Shown: positions 24,001 through 54,896, counted from the first letter of the stretch. The stretch is 64,000 bases of DNA from Mastigias papua (GCA_964019165.1 OZ025276.1:9097005-9161004); one strand, 5' to 3'. The notes: a model not told the origin generated them from the sequence alone. Made by a program: numbers and translations.

Positions 24001-27000
24001 TGAAAGAATTCAAATTGGCCACCCGTTTATCCTCCATTGACCACTCGTTTATATTCAATTAGGAGGGTACATTAAAGGTATATCAGCAAGAATACGTGCT
24101 GTGTTCAAGATAAGCCTGACTAAACATTTCTGAAATATACCATTGTGTCTTATACCGGTGCTGTATTGACTTTCAGAGATTTTATTAAATGATTAGACAG
24201 GTCTGCAAATTAAGCCAGATTTTCATTGTTCCATTATGACTTCAATCAATTACTAATTTTTCGCTGATTAGTGCTTTTAGTCCATCAAAGATCAAGCTGC
24301 TACATTTCGCAATGCAAGTACACTGTGCCAAGGAGCTCCAGAAGGTTTGGTCTCTGTATAAAGGTCAATGATGATTCACTTTGCAAGGCTGTTGCTCCTC
24401 AGTACTACTGAAAATGGGGGGAGGAGCAGGGGCGAAACTTGATTGTTTCCATTAGGAGGGTGTGAAGCATAGGTGTTCGAAGAATGATTGTGGCGGGGAT
24501 AATATATGATGTTTGAAAAAGTGTGACGTTGAGTTAAGAAGATGGAAGCAAAACTATGAAGCATGTCATCCTATTTTATAAATCTCATAATATGTTGGTA
24601 GCAATGAAAGAGTGACGTATGTGTAATTCTCCAGAATCTTCTGAAAAATACACGGGTAGCCAAAACCACTGCCCAACAATGTCGCATATTTTGATCATTG
24701 GCAGGTGCATCACATTCCTATTCCCCAAGTGGCTTCAACCCTGGAGAAAATTCATTTTTTATATTACATTTAAACCCAGGCTTTTGCATAAAGTAGCACT
24801 TTAACACGTTTAGTGACTTATGAGGTATGATACCTGTCTTTCATGAAAAGGCAAACTTATACTTTTAAATCAATAATTGGTGCTCTCTTAATACTCTTGT
24901 GCTTAATTGTAGGGGGTTATATTGCATTTTTTGAAATTTTTCACTCCTATAGCATTTTATAATGACCCCCCCATTTTACGAAAATGTGAACATTGCAGAA
25001 AAGAAAAATCGTTTAGTACTAGACAGAACTCTTTCCGGGAATTTTCTTATTACAGCTATCAGAGTAACATTATCTGATTTTCCATACTCTGATGAGTTCC
25101 TGGTCTTAAAAGACCATCAGCATACTCTAAAATATTTCCGCTATTTGGTGTAGGATTGAGCTTATGCATCATCATCTCCCTGTTGAGCCTCTCCTTTATT
25201 TGTAGCCTGGAATTTGGGTATAGCATGCCAAGACAAGCACCAAGATATGCTTAGATTCTTCATCTTATGTTATGAGGTACACTTGCTTTTCCTTTGCGCT
25301 TTCTCCGTTTCTATGCACTCTTTGGCTGTGTTCTGTTTTTCTACCAGTCCATGTTTTTCAATGCAAGTGTAGGCGCGATATTTTCAGGTATCAAGCTAGT
25401 AGAGTCACAGAGATCACAATTGTTGTCAAATGTTCCTGTTATTTCAATAGCTGGGATAATATATGAGTTTTAGTTCAATTGCACTCAGTTTGCCCATCAG
25501 GATTTTACCTTAGCCCTTATTAAACTTGGTCCACTTTCACCATATTTAGCCCTCCCTCGTCCCTTGCTGGTCTACTTTCATCCATATTTGGTTCACTTTC
25601 ACCATATTTAGCCCTCCCTCATCCATTACTAGTCTACTTTCAACCATATTTGGTTCACTTTCGCCATATTTAGCCCTTCCTCACCCTTTGCTAGTCTATT
25701 TTCATCCATATTTGGTCCACTTTCACCATATTTAGCCATTCCTCATCCATTGCTAGTCTACTTTTATCCATATTTGGTCCACTTTCGCACATATTTACTT
25801 TTAAATATGTTAAACAGGTTCATGCAATTCTTCGTTACCAAATTGTGCTATATGAAAAAATATCATGCATAGATTTATCTGGGCTTTATCAAAAGTCGCT
25901 GCTTAAACAAATACGTTAATGTACCATAGATATAAGTAGTGAGACACACTTTGCACTGTGTATGACAAGAGACTGAAAGCATACACACATTTCATTTTAG
26001 AGCTGTAGTACATTAATCTAAGGGCATCCATGCCTTCAGGTTCAGATACTCTAATCTAGCGCAAAGTGTGTGATCTTCTAGATTTATATTTATAAATACA
26101 CGATTATACACCATTTTACAGCTCTCTTTGCTGATGCCAGATGGTGGCAACAAAGTTCAACAGAAAACATGCTTAATGATGGCATCAGCTGCTGGTATTG
26201 AGGCTGCTAAGTCTATTGCGGATGAAACTGAGAAGGTCAGTACATTCTTTCTGTGATTTGTGATGCACTGTGATAGAGGATTTTCTAAAGGTAAACTGCA
26301 GCATTCAAGGATGCCCAGTACTCACAAAGTAGTTTCTCCTTTAAATTACTGGCCCATTGTTCGCCAACTATGCCTAGTGCTTTAGCTATCTTATCTGACT
26401 GATACAGTAAGGTTATTGTAAAAGCGAGTGGTATCTGCTGCCTTCGCCTGAATTTTCAGCATTCAATCAAGTCTATTGCATGTTTGAGATGTAGAGGAGC
26501 CAAAGTATTGCTTGGAGGTCAGCAGTTACATTAGCAATTCTTGGAATTTGCAATTATGAAACTACTGTTCATCGAAGTAGGATAGTAATCTGTGTTAGTA
26601 TGTGGTTGGCTCAGATGTAGCATTTTACTTTAAGAATTGTTAGACTAGCCCATTTTCATGTGTATTACTTTACTTCATGTAACCCTTTTTATTTTCTTGC
26701 AGTCTGTTTTCAAATATTTATGATCTTTTCTCCTCAAACTATTTCTAGACAAGTGTTCTTAAAGATGTACTGTCATACCTTCAGAAGTGTGAGAAAATCT
26801 ACAATGAGATAAAGGGTTCTCTTGATAATAAGTACAAAGGTAATGCTGTTGCATGGTACTCTTTGTGACAAAATTCCCTGAAGCTATTGATTTGTTGAAC
26901 TGCAAGTTATTTTAAATGTCATTAAACTTAAAATCAACGATAATACTTTGAGAATTCAAGAAGTGTGATCTATCATTAATTCAAAATTTTAGACAAAGAA

Positions 27001-30000
27001 GACCCAACAGAAGGAATCATAGCCTGCTTGGAATTTGAAGTAAAAGCTTTGCTTGGATATTCCAATCTTGATCTCATTTTGGATAAAGCTAAAGCACTAC
27101 CATTCATGAGTGCTAAAGTACTTGAAACCATGGCTGGTAAGCTTATTGTGATTCTCCTATTAATTTTAGAATGAATTTAATTGTTGAATTTGATAGTCCA
27201 CCCGCCCATCTATCCATCCTATCCCATCCTGTCCCATCCTATTCCATCCTGTTCCATCCTATCCCATCCTATCCCATCCTATCCCATCTTGTCCCATCCT
27301 ATCCCATCCTGCCCCATCCTATCACATCCTATCCCATCCTGTCCCATCCTATCCCATCCTGTCCCATCCTATCCCATTCCATCCATCCATCCATCCCATT
27401 CCATCCATCCATCCATCCATCCCATTCCATCCATCCATCCATCCATCCATCCCTCCATCCATCCATCCCTCCATCCATCCATCCATCCATCCATCCATCC
27501 ATCCATCCATCCATCCATCCATCCATCCATCCATCCCATTCCATCCATCCATCCATCCATCCCTCCATCCATCCATCCCTCCATCCATCCATCCATCCAT
27601 CCATCCCATCCATCCATCCATCCATCCATCCATCCATCCATCCATCCATCCATCCATCCATCCATCCATCCATCCATCCATCCATCCATCCATCCATCCA
27701 TCCATCCATCCATCCATCCATCCATCCATCCATCCATCCATCCATCCATCCATCCATCCATCCATCCATCCATCCATCCATCCACTAATGAATAAATGAA
27801 CGGACATATAAATGAAATAATGGAAGAGTGACTGAGTTAGATAAACAAATAAAGGGAAAAATTAAGAATGGCAAAATGGATTAAATGACTAGGTAGTTAT
27901 AAAAGGATGCATTGATGCAGAGCCTAGTTTTAGATGTGCTTGACCGCTAGCGGTTTTTTTAGATTATTGTCTTGCAAATGTGAAATTGGCACCTTAATAT
28001 CATATAATATGAAACAACTTGAGCAAATAAACCATTAGGTGAGTCATAGTTATTTTTTGTTGTTTTGCAAGAACATAGAGTAGGCTGAGCCATCTCAGAC
28101 CGGCCTATAGGTCCAACTGAATTTCACACAAATTTGCTAAATTCACTCACAAACACATACAGTGGTATCTGAAGTATTCGTACAATAAGCTTTGACTAGG
28201 TGAATGAGTTGGTTTATACGTCATCGAGCCAATCAAGCTTATGATTGTAACAATTTACCTTATGATTGTAACAAGCTTATGATTGTAGAAATTTACCTTA
28301 TATCCCAATCATTTCTTATATAACTTATACACGTGAACAGATAGGTTGTGGTTACCTCAGATTATAACTAGCAGTTTGCAATGATACCCATCTTTAATAA
28401 TCTATTGAAGATTTTGTTTCGTCTTCCAATTGGCAATTGTTTTCACATGCTTTATTACACTATAGCACTTTTTGCAGCATCGGTTTTCAATGTTTCTCAA
28501 AAATACAAAGCGGTGGGGAAAAAAGCTCTGAAAATGGCAGTCAAGCTCCATCTTCAAAATGATCACACAGATTATTTACAATTGAGGCAAGTACGAATTT
28601 TACCATGTGACGAGACAACAGTCGATATCTAGAAATTATGAACTTCAGCGATTTTATGGACATTTTTATATACGGGGAGGTGGCAAACTTCATCCATGTT
28701 CGGATTCAGTAATAAATACTTTTCTTAACCTACTCACGCTCTTCTTATATGTGAATGAGATTTTTTATGTACAGTGAACTGTTTAAAGCAATAACTTCTG
28801 CTTTTCTTGCAGCAAAGACCTCCATACGCTAGTGAATGTCTCGATTCACGAAGGTGGGAATAGTAATGCTCAAAGCAAAGAGGAAGCCTTTCAGTATTAT
28901 CAGAATATCCTAGAGATATTGCAAAAAGCACCAAAGGCATGCAACCACACTTCTATGTAATCTTCTGATATCTGATATAATATTTCATATACAGATATAA
29001 ATCTCACTACTATTTGGTAAAGCTTGCAGTTGGCAAACTTGGTATATGCATTAGAAATAATAAAAATATAATAACAGTTAAAATAAATCATACTACAACC
29101 TGACAGATTAAAGGAGTAAATATTAGACGATATACACGATTATTGCAAATGCTTAACATGTAAGTTAATCAGCTTGCCGCTCTTCAGGGTTAGTCCAAAG
29201 CTTGTTATGCATGCAGAAGGTTGGTCGGATGATCATAGTGTCCTTACTTTAAAGTGCAGAGAAGAGCGGCAAGCTGTTCATCAATAGTCATAGAGTGTGA
29301 GCTTAGTTAAATGAGTTCCCAGTTGAAATGAAAAGACATAGCAAAATTTTAGGAGAGAAGAAAGCAAATGCCCCAAAAACTATTCAAAAATATTGTGATT
29401 ATCAGATCTATTATAGAATTTTCAAATATACATTATACAGATAACAAGTACAAATCGGTCGGAATAATAAACACTTGTTCTACTTTTTCAGTAGACAGTC
29501 AAATTATTCGTTTTGGAGAATATGATAGATTGGGCTATATATTCTAATGAGCGAATTTTAAAACTGTTAACATTTAGTTGATATATTGACAAAATCTTAC
29601 ATCTGTATGTTTCATTGGTTTGCTTTCATCTTCCATGTATTTATAACTCTTTTCGTTGATGCCATATGGTCTCACAATGCGGTTTCATCGATGTTGCAAC
29701 GCGTATATTTTTGGTTACATCTCATTCATTTTCTTCCGCAAAAACAGAATGCATATCCAGAGATGGAAACTCTATGGTTGATGACAAAAGCATGGAATTG
29801 TGGTGTTTACTTATTCAGGTAGATGCTTTGAATTCTACCTCTTTTTCGACAATTTTTCTCTTTCATTTGCTTGGAAAGTTCTGTTGTATATTTTTGATGC
29901 CGCATATTACTTTCTTATCATAACCTACCTTATTGTGTTTCACAAGCGTTATCACTCCATTAACCAACCAACTAACCAACCAACTAACCAGCCAGCCAGC

Positions 30001-31048
30001 CAACCAACCAACCAACCAACCAACCAACCAACCAACCAACCAACCAGTCAATTGGTCAATCGATCAACAAATCATTTGATTAACTAATCAATCGATCAAC
30101 CACTTAAATGAGACATTACTAGACAATTGATCATCATTCAATTTCATTCATTGTTGCAATCAGTCATCTTTATTATTTCTTCAATTAAGCGCACATGAAT
30201 TCAGAGCTTGTGAAAAATGGTGTGGTATGGCCATGAAGCTTCTAGATCTGTTAGATTCACTGAAATCTAACTACAATTCGCACGTACGTATCCTTCATTA
30301 TTCTCTATGTAATTCATTCCATTTAATGATGACCGTTAAATGAACTATGGCTTCAATTTTGCAGGTGCTTTTGTTACTGTTGCTCATTTCTAGTACCATA
30401 TTAAATAACAGGGCCTAAAAATTAGCGAAACTTACAATACCACTATTTGTAAGACACTAACAGTTTGTAGGAGGAGCCTGAAGTATCCTTCTATGCTCTT
30501 GTGCATCAAATTTCGTACTTACACTACCAACTAAGTCTTACATTACTAGTTTTCATTTTGAAGACCTGTTATTTGAATATTTAAGGCTATCTTTTTAGGC
30601 CCTGTCTAGTACGGTATCTGCTCCAACTGTATCATAATGTTTTAGTTGTCAATCTGATCTCTCTGAACGCTCAAAGTGTTCACCCATAAATTTTTTAAAA
30701 GCTAGAAAGCATAAGTTAGATTTTTTCTAATGGTTGAGGCCATCAGTATTTTATGATAGCACAAGTGAGTTGAGTTTACTAATCATGTCAGAAATCATAG
30801 CTAGGAGATTGTTATGTTGTTTTTTTAATTATAAGTCTGCATCGCTTAAGTCGTAAGAGGAAGTTTCACCATCTCTAAGCATCAAATCATATTTTTTCAG
30901 ATTTTTGCATTATGCCTGATCCTTGATGTCAACAATTTGTTTTGCTCATCATCAATTTTAGTACCTCTTTCTTTAGATGACTTCAGTGTTTGCGGATATG
31001 GTGGAAAGAAGGGAGCAAATTTCTGTTATCAACCAGACGGAAGAGTAG
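765..31048 (+). CDS. TEX11: TEX11/SPO22/ZIP4-type meiotic TPR protein (5'-partial, 29 exons seen)
   Basis: The TEX11/SPO22/ZIP4 family are tetratricopeptide-repeat scaffolds that promote crossovers and synapsis in meiosis. Exons: 765-893, 2477-2557, 3132-3217, 3469-3529, 3983-4064, 4429-4442, 4998-5082, 5569-5650, 5988-6075, 6707-6773, 7188-7273, 7606-7701, 8268-8312, 9006-9108, 9463-9563, 10618-10703, 11473-11520, 11919-11956, 12581-12649, 12738-12759, 24281-24344, 26122-26235, 26749-26839, 26993-27136, 28478-28586, 28813-28936, 29748-29818, 30190-30283, 30977-31048 (TAG). Together they give 2352 nt in one continuous frame (784 codons with the stop). All junctions are phase-compatible, and the exons follow vertebrate TEX11 order over about 800 residues. 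Landmarks are [53 protein letters not shown] and [12 protein letters not shown]. Two donors are GC. Exon 20 (22 nt) is the least certain. A long intron after exon 20 holds three GPCR genes. The family assignment is very likely; splice calls are read by eye, without RNA. Confidence 0.9.
4429..4442 (+). other. TEX11: 14-nt microexon (exon 6) of the TEX11-like gene
   Basis: Exon 5 ends with one spare base (G) and exon 7 begins in phase 0, so they cannot be joined directly. Between them, CTTTTCAG precedes 14 bases followed by GTGAGT. Spliced in, they read D-L-S-I-S and restore the frame. The segment LNSVDLSIS then aligns without gaps to LNAVNLANK of vertebrate TEX11, with the same spacing to the next conserved block (YLKLKIML). 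Confidence 0.75.
7556..7701 (+). other. TEX11: Extended alternative form of TEX11-like exon 12
   Basis: A strong acceptor (pyrimidine tract then TGCAG) ends at 7555, 50 bases before the acceptor at 7605 that homology supports. From 7556 the frame stays open into exon 12 only if joined to a donor that leaves one base over. Exon 10 leaves one; exon 11 leaves none. Using it would thus skip exon 11 and insert about 17 residues. This is a prediction without RNA support. Confidence 0.35.
8451..8732. mobile_element. Non-autonomous DNA transposon (MITE), 282 bp, TAA target duplication
   Basis: The ends are inverted copies of each other over about 40 bases: GGGAGC then GTCATTATTTATG at the left, with the complement ending GCTCCC at the right. 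TAA lies directly outside both ends, giving a 3-bp target duplication like those of PIF/Harbinger elements. The interior has no coding capacity. It sits in the intron between exons 13 and 14 of the TEX11-like gene. Confidence 0.75.
9634..10117. mobile_element. Foldback MITE, 484 bp, long inverted repeats, TA target duplication
   Basis: The left arm (9634 to about 9780) and right arm (about 9975 to 10117) are close inverted copies over roughly 145 bases. They begin TAGCACGAAAAA and end with its complement CGTGCTA. TA flanks both ends, as for Tc1/mariner-like insertions. The central 200 bases show no ORF. It lies 70 bases after exon 15 of the TEX11-like gene, so the transcript could form a strong intronic hairpin. 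Confidence 0.85.
12738..12759 (+). other. TEX11: Probable 22-nt microexon (exon 20) of the TEX11-like gene
   Basis: Exon 19 ends with one spare base, while exon 21 needs two bases before it to keep the conserved frame. A 22-base segment preceded by TAG and followed by GTTTCC fixes this and encodes A-W-D-I-H-S-M-G. Vertebrate TEX11 also has Ala-Trp immediately after the equivalent of FSKI. The pyrimidine tract is poor and the donor weak, so another 3n+1 exon elsewhere in the intron is not excluded. Confidence 0.5.
13100..13105 (-). terminator. Candidate poly(A) signal of GPCR gene 13121-13933
   Basis: AATAAA on the minus strand, 15 bases past the stop codon. The hexamer is canonical but the spacing is very short, so a downstream site is also possible. 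Confidence 0.35.
13121..13933 (-). CDS. Class A (rhodopsin-like) GPCR, intronless, 270 aa, nested
   Basis: A single-exon seven-transmembrane receptor on the strand opposite its host intron. TM1 is about residues 10-32. TM2 contains [13 protein letters not shown] with the conserved Asp at 52. The end of TM3 is LDRAVAV (residues 95-101), a DRY variant. TM4 contains SWMSS, and TM7 contains [12 protein letters not shown] (NPxxY at 235-239). It lacks the Cys at the top of TM3 and the Trp of CWxP in TM6 (here FAGFTIPF), and has a Glu in TM1 (NIIE). The N-terminus is very short and has no signal peptide, usual for class A receptors. The ligand cannot be deduced. It is clearly paralogous to the genes at 17797 and 21404 (shared LLLSLS-DLLVG, KH-WITTK and NP-IYFFW). 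Confidence 0.88.
   Translation of the reverse strand: MDKMQDQEQTVLFVVVPVMVIVINIIEIGMLVRRRKNLKNYERLLLSLSVADMLVGITFLVYLLPWLEKSYDKPISAVFWYSITTSLFHVVLLTLDRAVAVLFPLKHRAWITTKFTKISIAVSWMSSLLSVTSFLFNRSKRITKTIIGYMTILTIVILVIVYSVITHKVVIKRYKQGSQYRFGPSTRRDLNLVAISIFITVTFAGFTIPFSIKSVTNNKESFQQMLMIVLNSLTNPIIYFFWMFLQRYAKSKVAGKRIAEAGTCNNRIKS
13934..17796. other. Space between nested GPCR genes; two short unassigned open stretches
   Basis: No known gene. On + there are two open stretches with protein-like composition. 15204-15368 starts with Met and reads [14 protein letters not shown]..., then ends at TAA. 15563-15739 is open (..[15 protein letters not shown]..) and ends at TGA. I recognise neither family, and both are short enough to be chance or relics of an older gene. 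The stretch from about 16850 is purine-rich and quasi-repetitive. Confidence 0.3.
17640..17770 (+). repeat. Degenerate short tandem motif upstream of GPCR 17797
   Basis: A motif close to GCCAAATATTGAAGTAAA recurs about four times (near 17642, 17706, 17728 and 17749) with drift, ending about 30 bases before the receptor's start codon. It could be the remains of a minisatellite or a promoter-proximal repeat. Regulatory function is only conjecture. Confidence 0.4.
17797..18618 (+). CDS. Class A (rhodopsin-like) GPCR, intronless, 273 aa, nested
   Basis: A single-exon seven-transmembrane receptor on the same strand as its host gene. TM1 is about residues 12-34 with NAAE. TM2 is [13 protein letters not shown] with Asp56. 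TM3 ends in a true DRY (residues 107-109, TDRYIAV) followed by RHKIWVTK. The third intracellular loop is rich in Arg and Gln (about 184-205). TM6 has ISSLPF without the CWxP Trp, and TM7 has [10 protein letters not shown] (NPxxY at 248-252). No Cys lies 25 residues before the DRY Arg, so the usual TM3-ECL2 disulfide seems absent. Met1 and Met5 are both possible starts. Ligand unknown. It is a paralogue of the receptors at 13121 and 21404. Confidence 0.9.
   Translation: MPIKMCSSYTTVEDIILLIVSIPIIIANAAEIKLLMKRRAHFVPYEQLLLSLSICDLLVGISMGILSIVDLAARGQSSMEVVKVAGAISLWCSVLLSVLHINWLATDRYIAVSYPFRHKIWVTKRKIDLTIAFTWMSSITSAVFSAVFRGSNVIRTSLKDSVLSGCATVIILYSIIVYRVAVERRRVVAGGQSAQHAQRRGRERRLVLICLIVVAVCLISSLPFIVLTYMTKCSFAGDILLVCSSLLNPFIYYFWKYFEQRRGNQNLDSDSRK
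18948..19404. mobile_element. Inverted-repeat element (MITE), about 457 bp, TA target duplication
   Basis: The ends are inverted copies: CACGCTTTTTTTATAAGG at the left and the complement ending AAAAAAAGCGTG at the right, each flanked by TA. The pentamer-like string GTTCCTTA recurs many times inside both halves, so the arms are partly self-repetitive. No coding capacity. It begins about 330 bases after the stop of GPCR 17797-18618. Confidence 0.75.
19405..21403. other. Intronic space before the third GPCR gene
   Basis: No gene, RNA gene or clear repeat is recognisable in this stretch. A few short open frames occur near 20290-20620 and 21046-21303, but their composition and lack of motifs suggest chance. 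Confidence 0.5.
21404..22246 (+). CDS. Class A (rhodopsin-like) GPCR, intronless, 280 aa (258 from inner Met), nested
   Basis: A single-exon seven-transmembrane receptor. TM1 has [10 protein letters not shown] and TM2 has [13 protein letters not shown] (Asp70). TM3 ends in IDRFLAV (DRF at 116-118) followed by [12 protein letters not shown]6 has FVACTMPF and TM7 has [11 protein letters not shown] (NPxxY at 257-261). It lacks the TM6 CWxP Trp, like its two neighbours. The inner Met at 21470 (residue 23) places TM1 at the same distance from the N-terminus as in the paralogues and may be the true start. The upstream 22 residues are hydrophilic and not signal-like. It shares most motifs with 17797-18618, pointing to local duplication. 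Ligand unknown. Confidence 0.9.
   Translation: MHSGLAVEKIRATLVTYNIEERMVKEKDIALFVVAVLVFIVNAIELKLLFRGLRKLSVFEKLLLSMAFADILVGIIQALVSTLRMAGVKVPGIGSTTVLLFTIAASFDHVNAITIDRFLAVYWPIKHRIWVTNKIVIITIIILWVFNAFAFIPLFVDDSMDYIRYIVALVAIIYMGLMMIIYPIIIYKAVICRRRSLQCQNATAKDHEKSDFQLVIISLCIVVTFVACTMPFCVSAFISEDIPWPVMSLAILNSFFNPFIYFFWKLRERNSRGRQSTSTQ
22247..24280. other. 3' part of the GPCR-bearing intron
   Basis: No gene is recognisable. Around 23525-23705 lies a GC-rich block whose ends are roughly inverted copies (AACGCTGT near the left, GAACGCTGTC at the right, with runs of C and G inside), probably a dispersed repeat. The rest is AT-rich and featureless. Confidence 0.45.
25528..25799 (+). repeat. 62-bp minisatellite, about 4.4 copies
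   Basis: The phrase GGT(C/T)CACTTTC(A/G)CCATATTTAGCC recurs at 25528, 25590, 25652, 25714 and (partly) 25776, exactly 62 bases apart, with a few substitutions per unit. It lies in the intron between exons 21 and 22 of the TEX11-like gene. Confidence 0.9.
27204..27784 (+). repeat. ATCC tetranucleotide array with pentanucleotide-type 5' part
   Basis: The first 170 bases alternate ATCCT and ATCCC/TGTCCC units. From about 27377 it becomes pure (ATCC)n broken by CCCATT interruptions, and the last 180 bases are uninterrupted. The long Pro-Ser-Ile-His open frames on + and Met-Asp-Gly-Trp frames on - are products of the repeat, not genes. It lies in the intron after exon 24. Confidence 0.97.
28587..28588 (+). 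other. TEX11: GC splice donor after TEX11-like exon 25
   Basis: The exon ends TTGAG and the intron begins GCAAGT, the usual form of GC donors. The following acceptor (CTTGCAG, 28812) then gives [16 protein letters not shown] in frame. Using the nearby GT (GTACGA) instead leads to a stop within the next exon. Confidence 0.8.
28937..28938 (+). other. TEX11: GC splice donor after TEX11-like exon 26
   Basis: The exon ends CCAAAG and the intron begins GCATGC. Joining to the acceptor at 29747 gives [14 protein letters not shown], colinear with RTK-DYPEMEILW of vertebrate TEX11. The nearest GT donor (28959, GTAATC) gives the wrong phase. This makes two GC-AG introns in a row. Confidence 0.65.
29171..29275. 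repeat. 15-bp perfect inverted repeat, 75-bp loop
   Basis: AGCTTGCCGCTCTTC at 29171-29185 is mirrored by GAAGAGCGGCAAGCT at 29261-29275. It lies in the intron between exons 26 and 27. The arms are GC-rich in an AT-rich context. It may be a small transposon end pair or a structured RNA; no target duplication is obvious. Confidence 0.6.
29960..30047 (+). repeat. AACC tetranucleotide array
   Basis: (ACCA)n with a few ACTA and GCCA interruptions, followed by a short CAAT/GATCAAT-like decay. Open frames across it are repeat-made. Confidence 0.95.
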
Positions 31049-31234
31049 ACATGTAAAATTCAGAACAGTTTTGCTACACGTATCCCATATACAGTTATTT
31101 GACTGTATTACTGAAAGATGGCTTGGAAATGAACTTACCTATTTAACAATAATTACCCCTATTGGACTCCGTTGCAAGTGGTACCTGCATTATTTGAGCT
31201 GCATTGCAGAGTTTACATGTAGGGATCAACAATC

Positions 31235-31264
31235 TCCCTGTCCCTGTCCCTGTCCCTGTCCCTA
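31235..31264 (+). repeat. CCCTGT hexanucleotide repeat, 5 copies
   Basis: TCCCTG is repeated five times without change, just before the poly(A) signal of the TEX11-like gene and so probably in its 3' UTR. Confidence 0.95.
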
Positions 31265-31292
31265 CCTCCCTTTCTCCAACTTTTCCTTCCTA

Positions 31293-31298
31293 AATAAA
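31293..31298 (+). terminator. TEX11: Candidate poly(A) signal of the TEX11-like gene
   Basis: AATAAA 245 bases past the stop codon at 31048, followed by the GT-rich stretch GTTGTCTGTATC. Good spacing for the 3' end of the transcript. Confidence 0.6.
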
Positions 31299-31574
31299 GT
31301 TGTCTGTATCTCTTTCACTGTAACAAATAAGGAAAGGTATAATCTTTATGTGTGTATGCGGCTAGATTTGTGTTTGGTGTGCATGGTGACATCTATTGCA
31401 TATGCACTGGTCTCTAGGGATTATACAAGGAAGGAGAGAGAGTTATGGATACATGATGATAATGTTATGTAAGATAGTATACTTGCAGAAAGATATGAAA
31501 TCACATGCTAATGTTGTAAAAATGTTCATATAAATATTACAGTTGAAACTGTTTTCTGCATCATTATTCCCTTA

Positions 31575-31708
<134 letters not shown>

Positions 31709-31870
31709 CGCCCGCGCACACTTGTAAATCTCACATTTGTTACATCGCCAAACATGCATCTCAAAATCTTAGTATCTTTTCCGGATCCCGTAACTTTTTC
31801 TCACCGTCTCAGCTGTTAAACGTTTACAAATACCAAATTCACCTCGTCGAAAGGACCAGGGTTGCCACAG

Positions 31871-31925
31871 AACCTGGAAAACCTGGAAAACCTGGAAAAC
31901 CTGGAAAACCTGGAAAACCTGGAGA
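31871..31925 (+). repeat. 9-bp minisatellite (AACCTGGAA), about 6 copies
   Basis: It is preceded by CAGGGTTGCCACAG, the same lead-in found at 55222 before related TGGAAAACC sequence. It is therefore likely the expanded core of a dispersed repeat family. In one frame it reads Pro-Gly-Lys, but no gene surrounds it. Confidence 0.9.
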
Positions 31926-32861
31926 ACAGTCATTAGTTTTTAAGATTTTTGGACCAATATAACCTGGCTCATATTCAATAAATAGGGAGCATTTACCCCC
32001 AAACTGCCCGATAGCTCCGCCACTGCGTGGATATCAGAAATAAAGTTACACCAGGAGAGGTATGTCTCTGCATTGGAATCAAGAGTGCGCTCGACTAGAA
32101 TCAGTTTGGCAACCATTTATGCTGAGGTAATTAATCTAGTTCATCATCGTTGCTTATATTGTTACACTCGTATCAAGTGCTCAACCTGTCCAACAAGCAT
32201 TTCAAACGATGTCCAATGTAGAGAAACCATAGGTGAATAGCCATGAAACTATAGGAACAAGGACTTAAATAGCTTAATTTATATGGGGAGTGTCAGAAAC
32301 TTCTGCCCTGCAAAACTGGATATTGCCCTGCGAAAACTGAGATCTGTAACAAAACATAATTTAAACAACAGAGATGCAACTGGGATGAATTTCAAAGGAT
32401 TCAATTGCCCTGGGAATTGCGCAGGTTCATTTGTTGGGGGTGTCACACCCCACACCGCCCGGTATTCTTGCCCTTGGATAGGGATATGCTTGTTTTATGT
32501 ATTTCTGTCAGATCAAAGTGCAGAACCGCATGAAGTTTTGAGATACAAGGACTCTCTCGAACATCTCGAATACAACTCCAGCAACTTATTGGGGGCACTG
32601 CCCGCACAGCCTCCCTGTCTACAGACCTGTATCCAGTAACTCATCATTCATTCCAAGAACTTGTAAACTATGGAACATTTTACCTTGCTGTTATTTCTCA
32701 GAGTCCTATAATTTGTCTTTTTCAACTCTAAAGACAAGAAACTTGATCTCATCTCTGCCCCTATGTAGCTGTCCTCTTTCTTCCTTAGCTGTGTTGGCCA
32801 TCCCATATTACTGTCGCTGTGGAGGACAATATACGCTTCCCGCCAAACCAGTACAAACAAG

Positions 32862-54808
<21,947 letters not shown>

Positions 54809-54896
54809 GTTATAGGTGATTTGTGGTTGTTGGTTTTAGCGATTTTAGCGAATTTCGACAAGTTTCAAGAGGGCATGCTAATGAAATTTGTTTATA

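Larger units (their letters stand above)
24281..31048 (+). other. TEX11: TEX11-like exons 21-29: C-terminal region to the stop codon
   Basis: Exon 21 ([17 protein letters not shown]) and exon 22 ([13 protein letters not shown]) match the vertebrate segment ending RKTCLLMAV. Exon 24 is [15 protein letters not shown]. Exon 26 has [15 protein letters not shown], matching MHNLVNLSV. Exon 27 has [15 protein letters not shown] and exon 28 has [15 protein letters not shown]. Exon 29 (72 nt) ends VINQTEE then TAG at 31046-31048. The introns hold a 62-bp minisatellite, the ATCC array, a hairpin and an ACCA array. Confidence 0.88.

Noticed and set aside
27171..27807. Long open frames (about 140-205 codons) on both strands
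   Set aside because: They are translations of the ATCC array (Pro-Ser-Ile-His, Met-Asp-Gly-Trp) and appear in five frames at once.
32283..32639. 118-codon open frame before SMC6
   Set aside because: No recognisable domain; it lies in repeat-bearing intergenic DNA and shows no splice partners.
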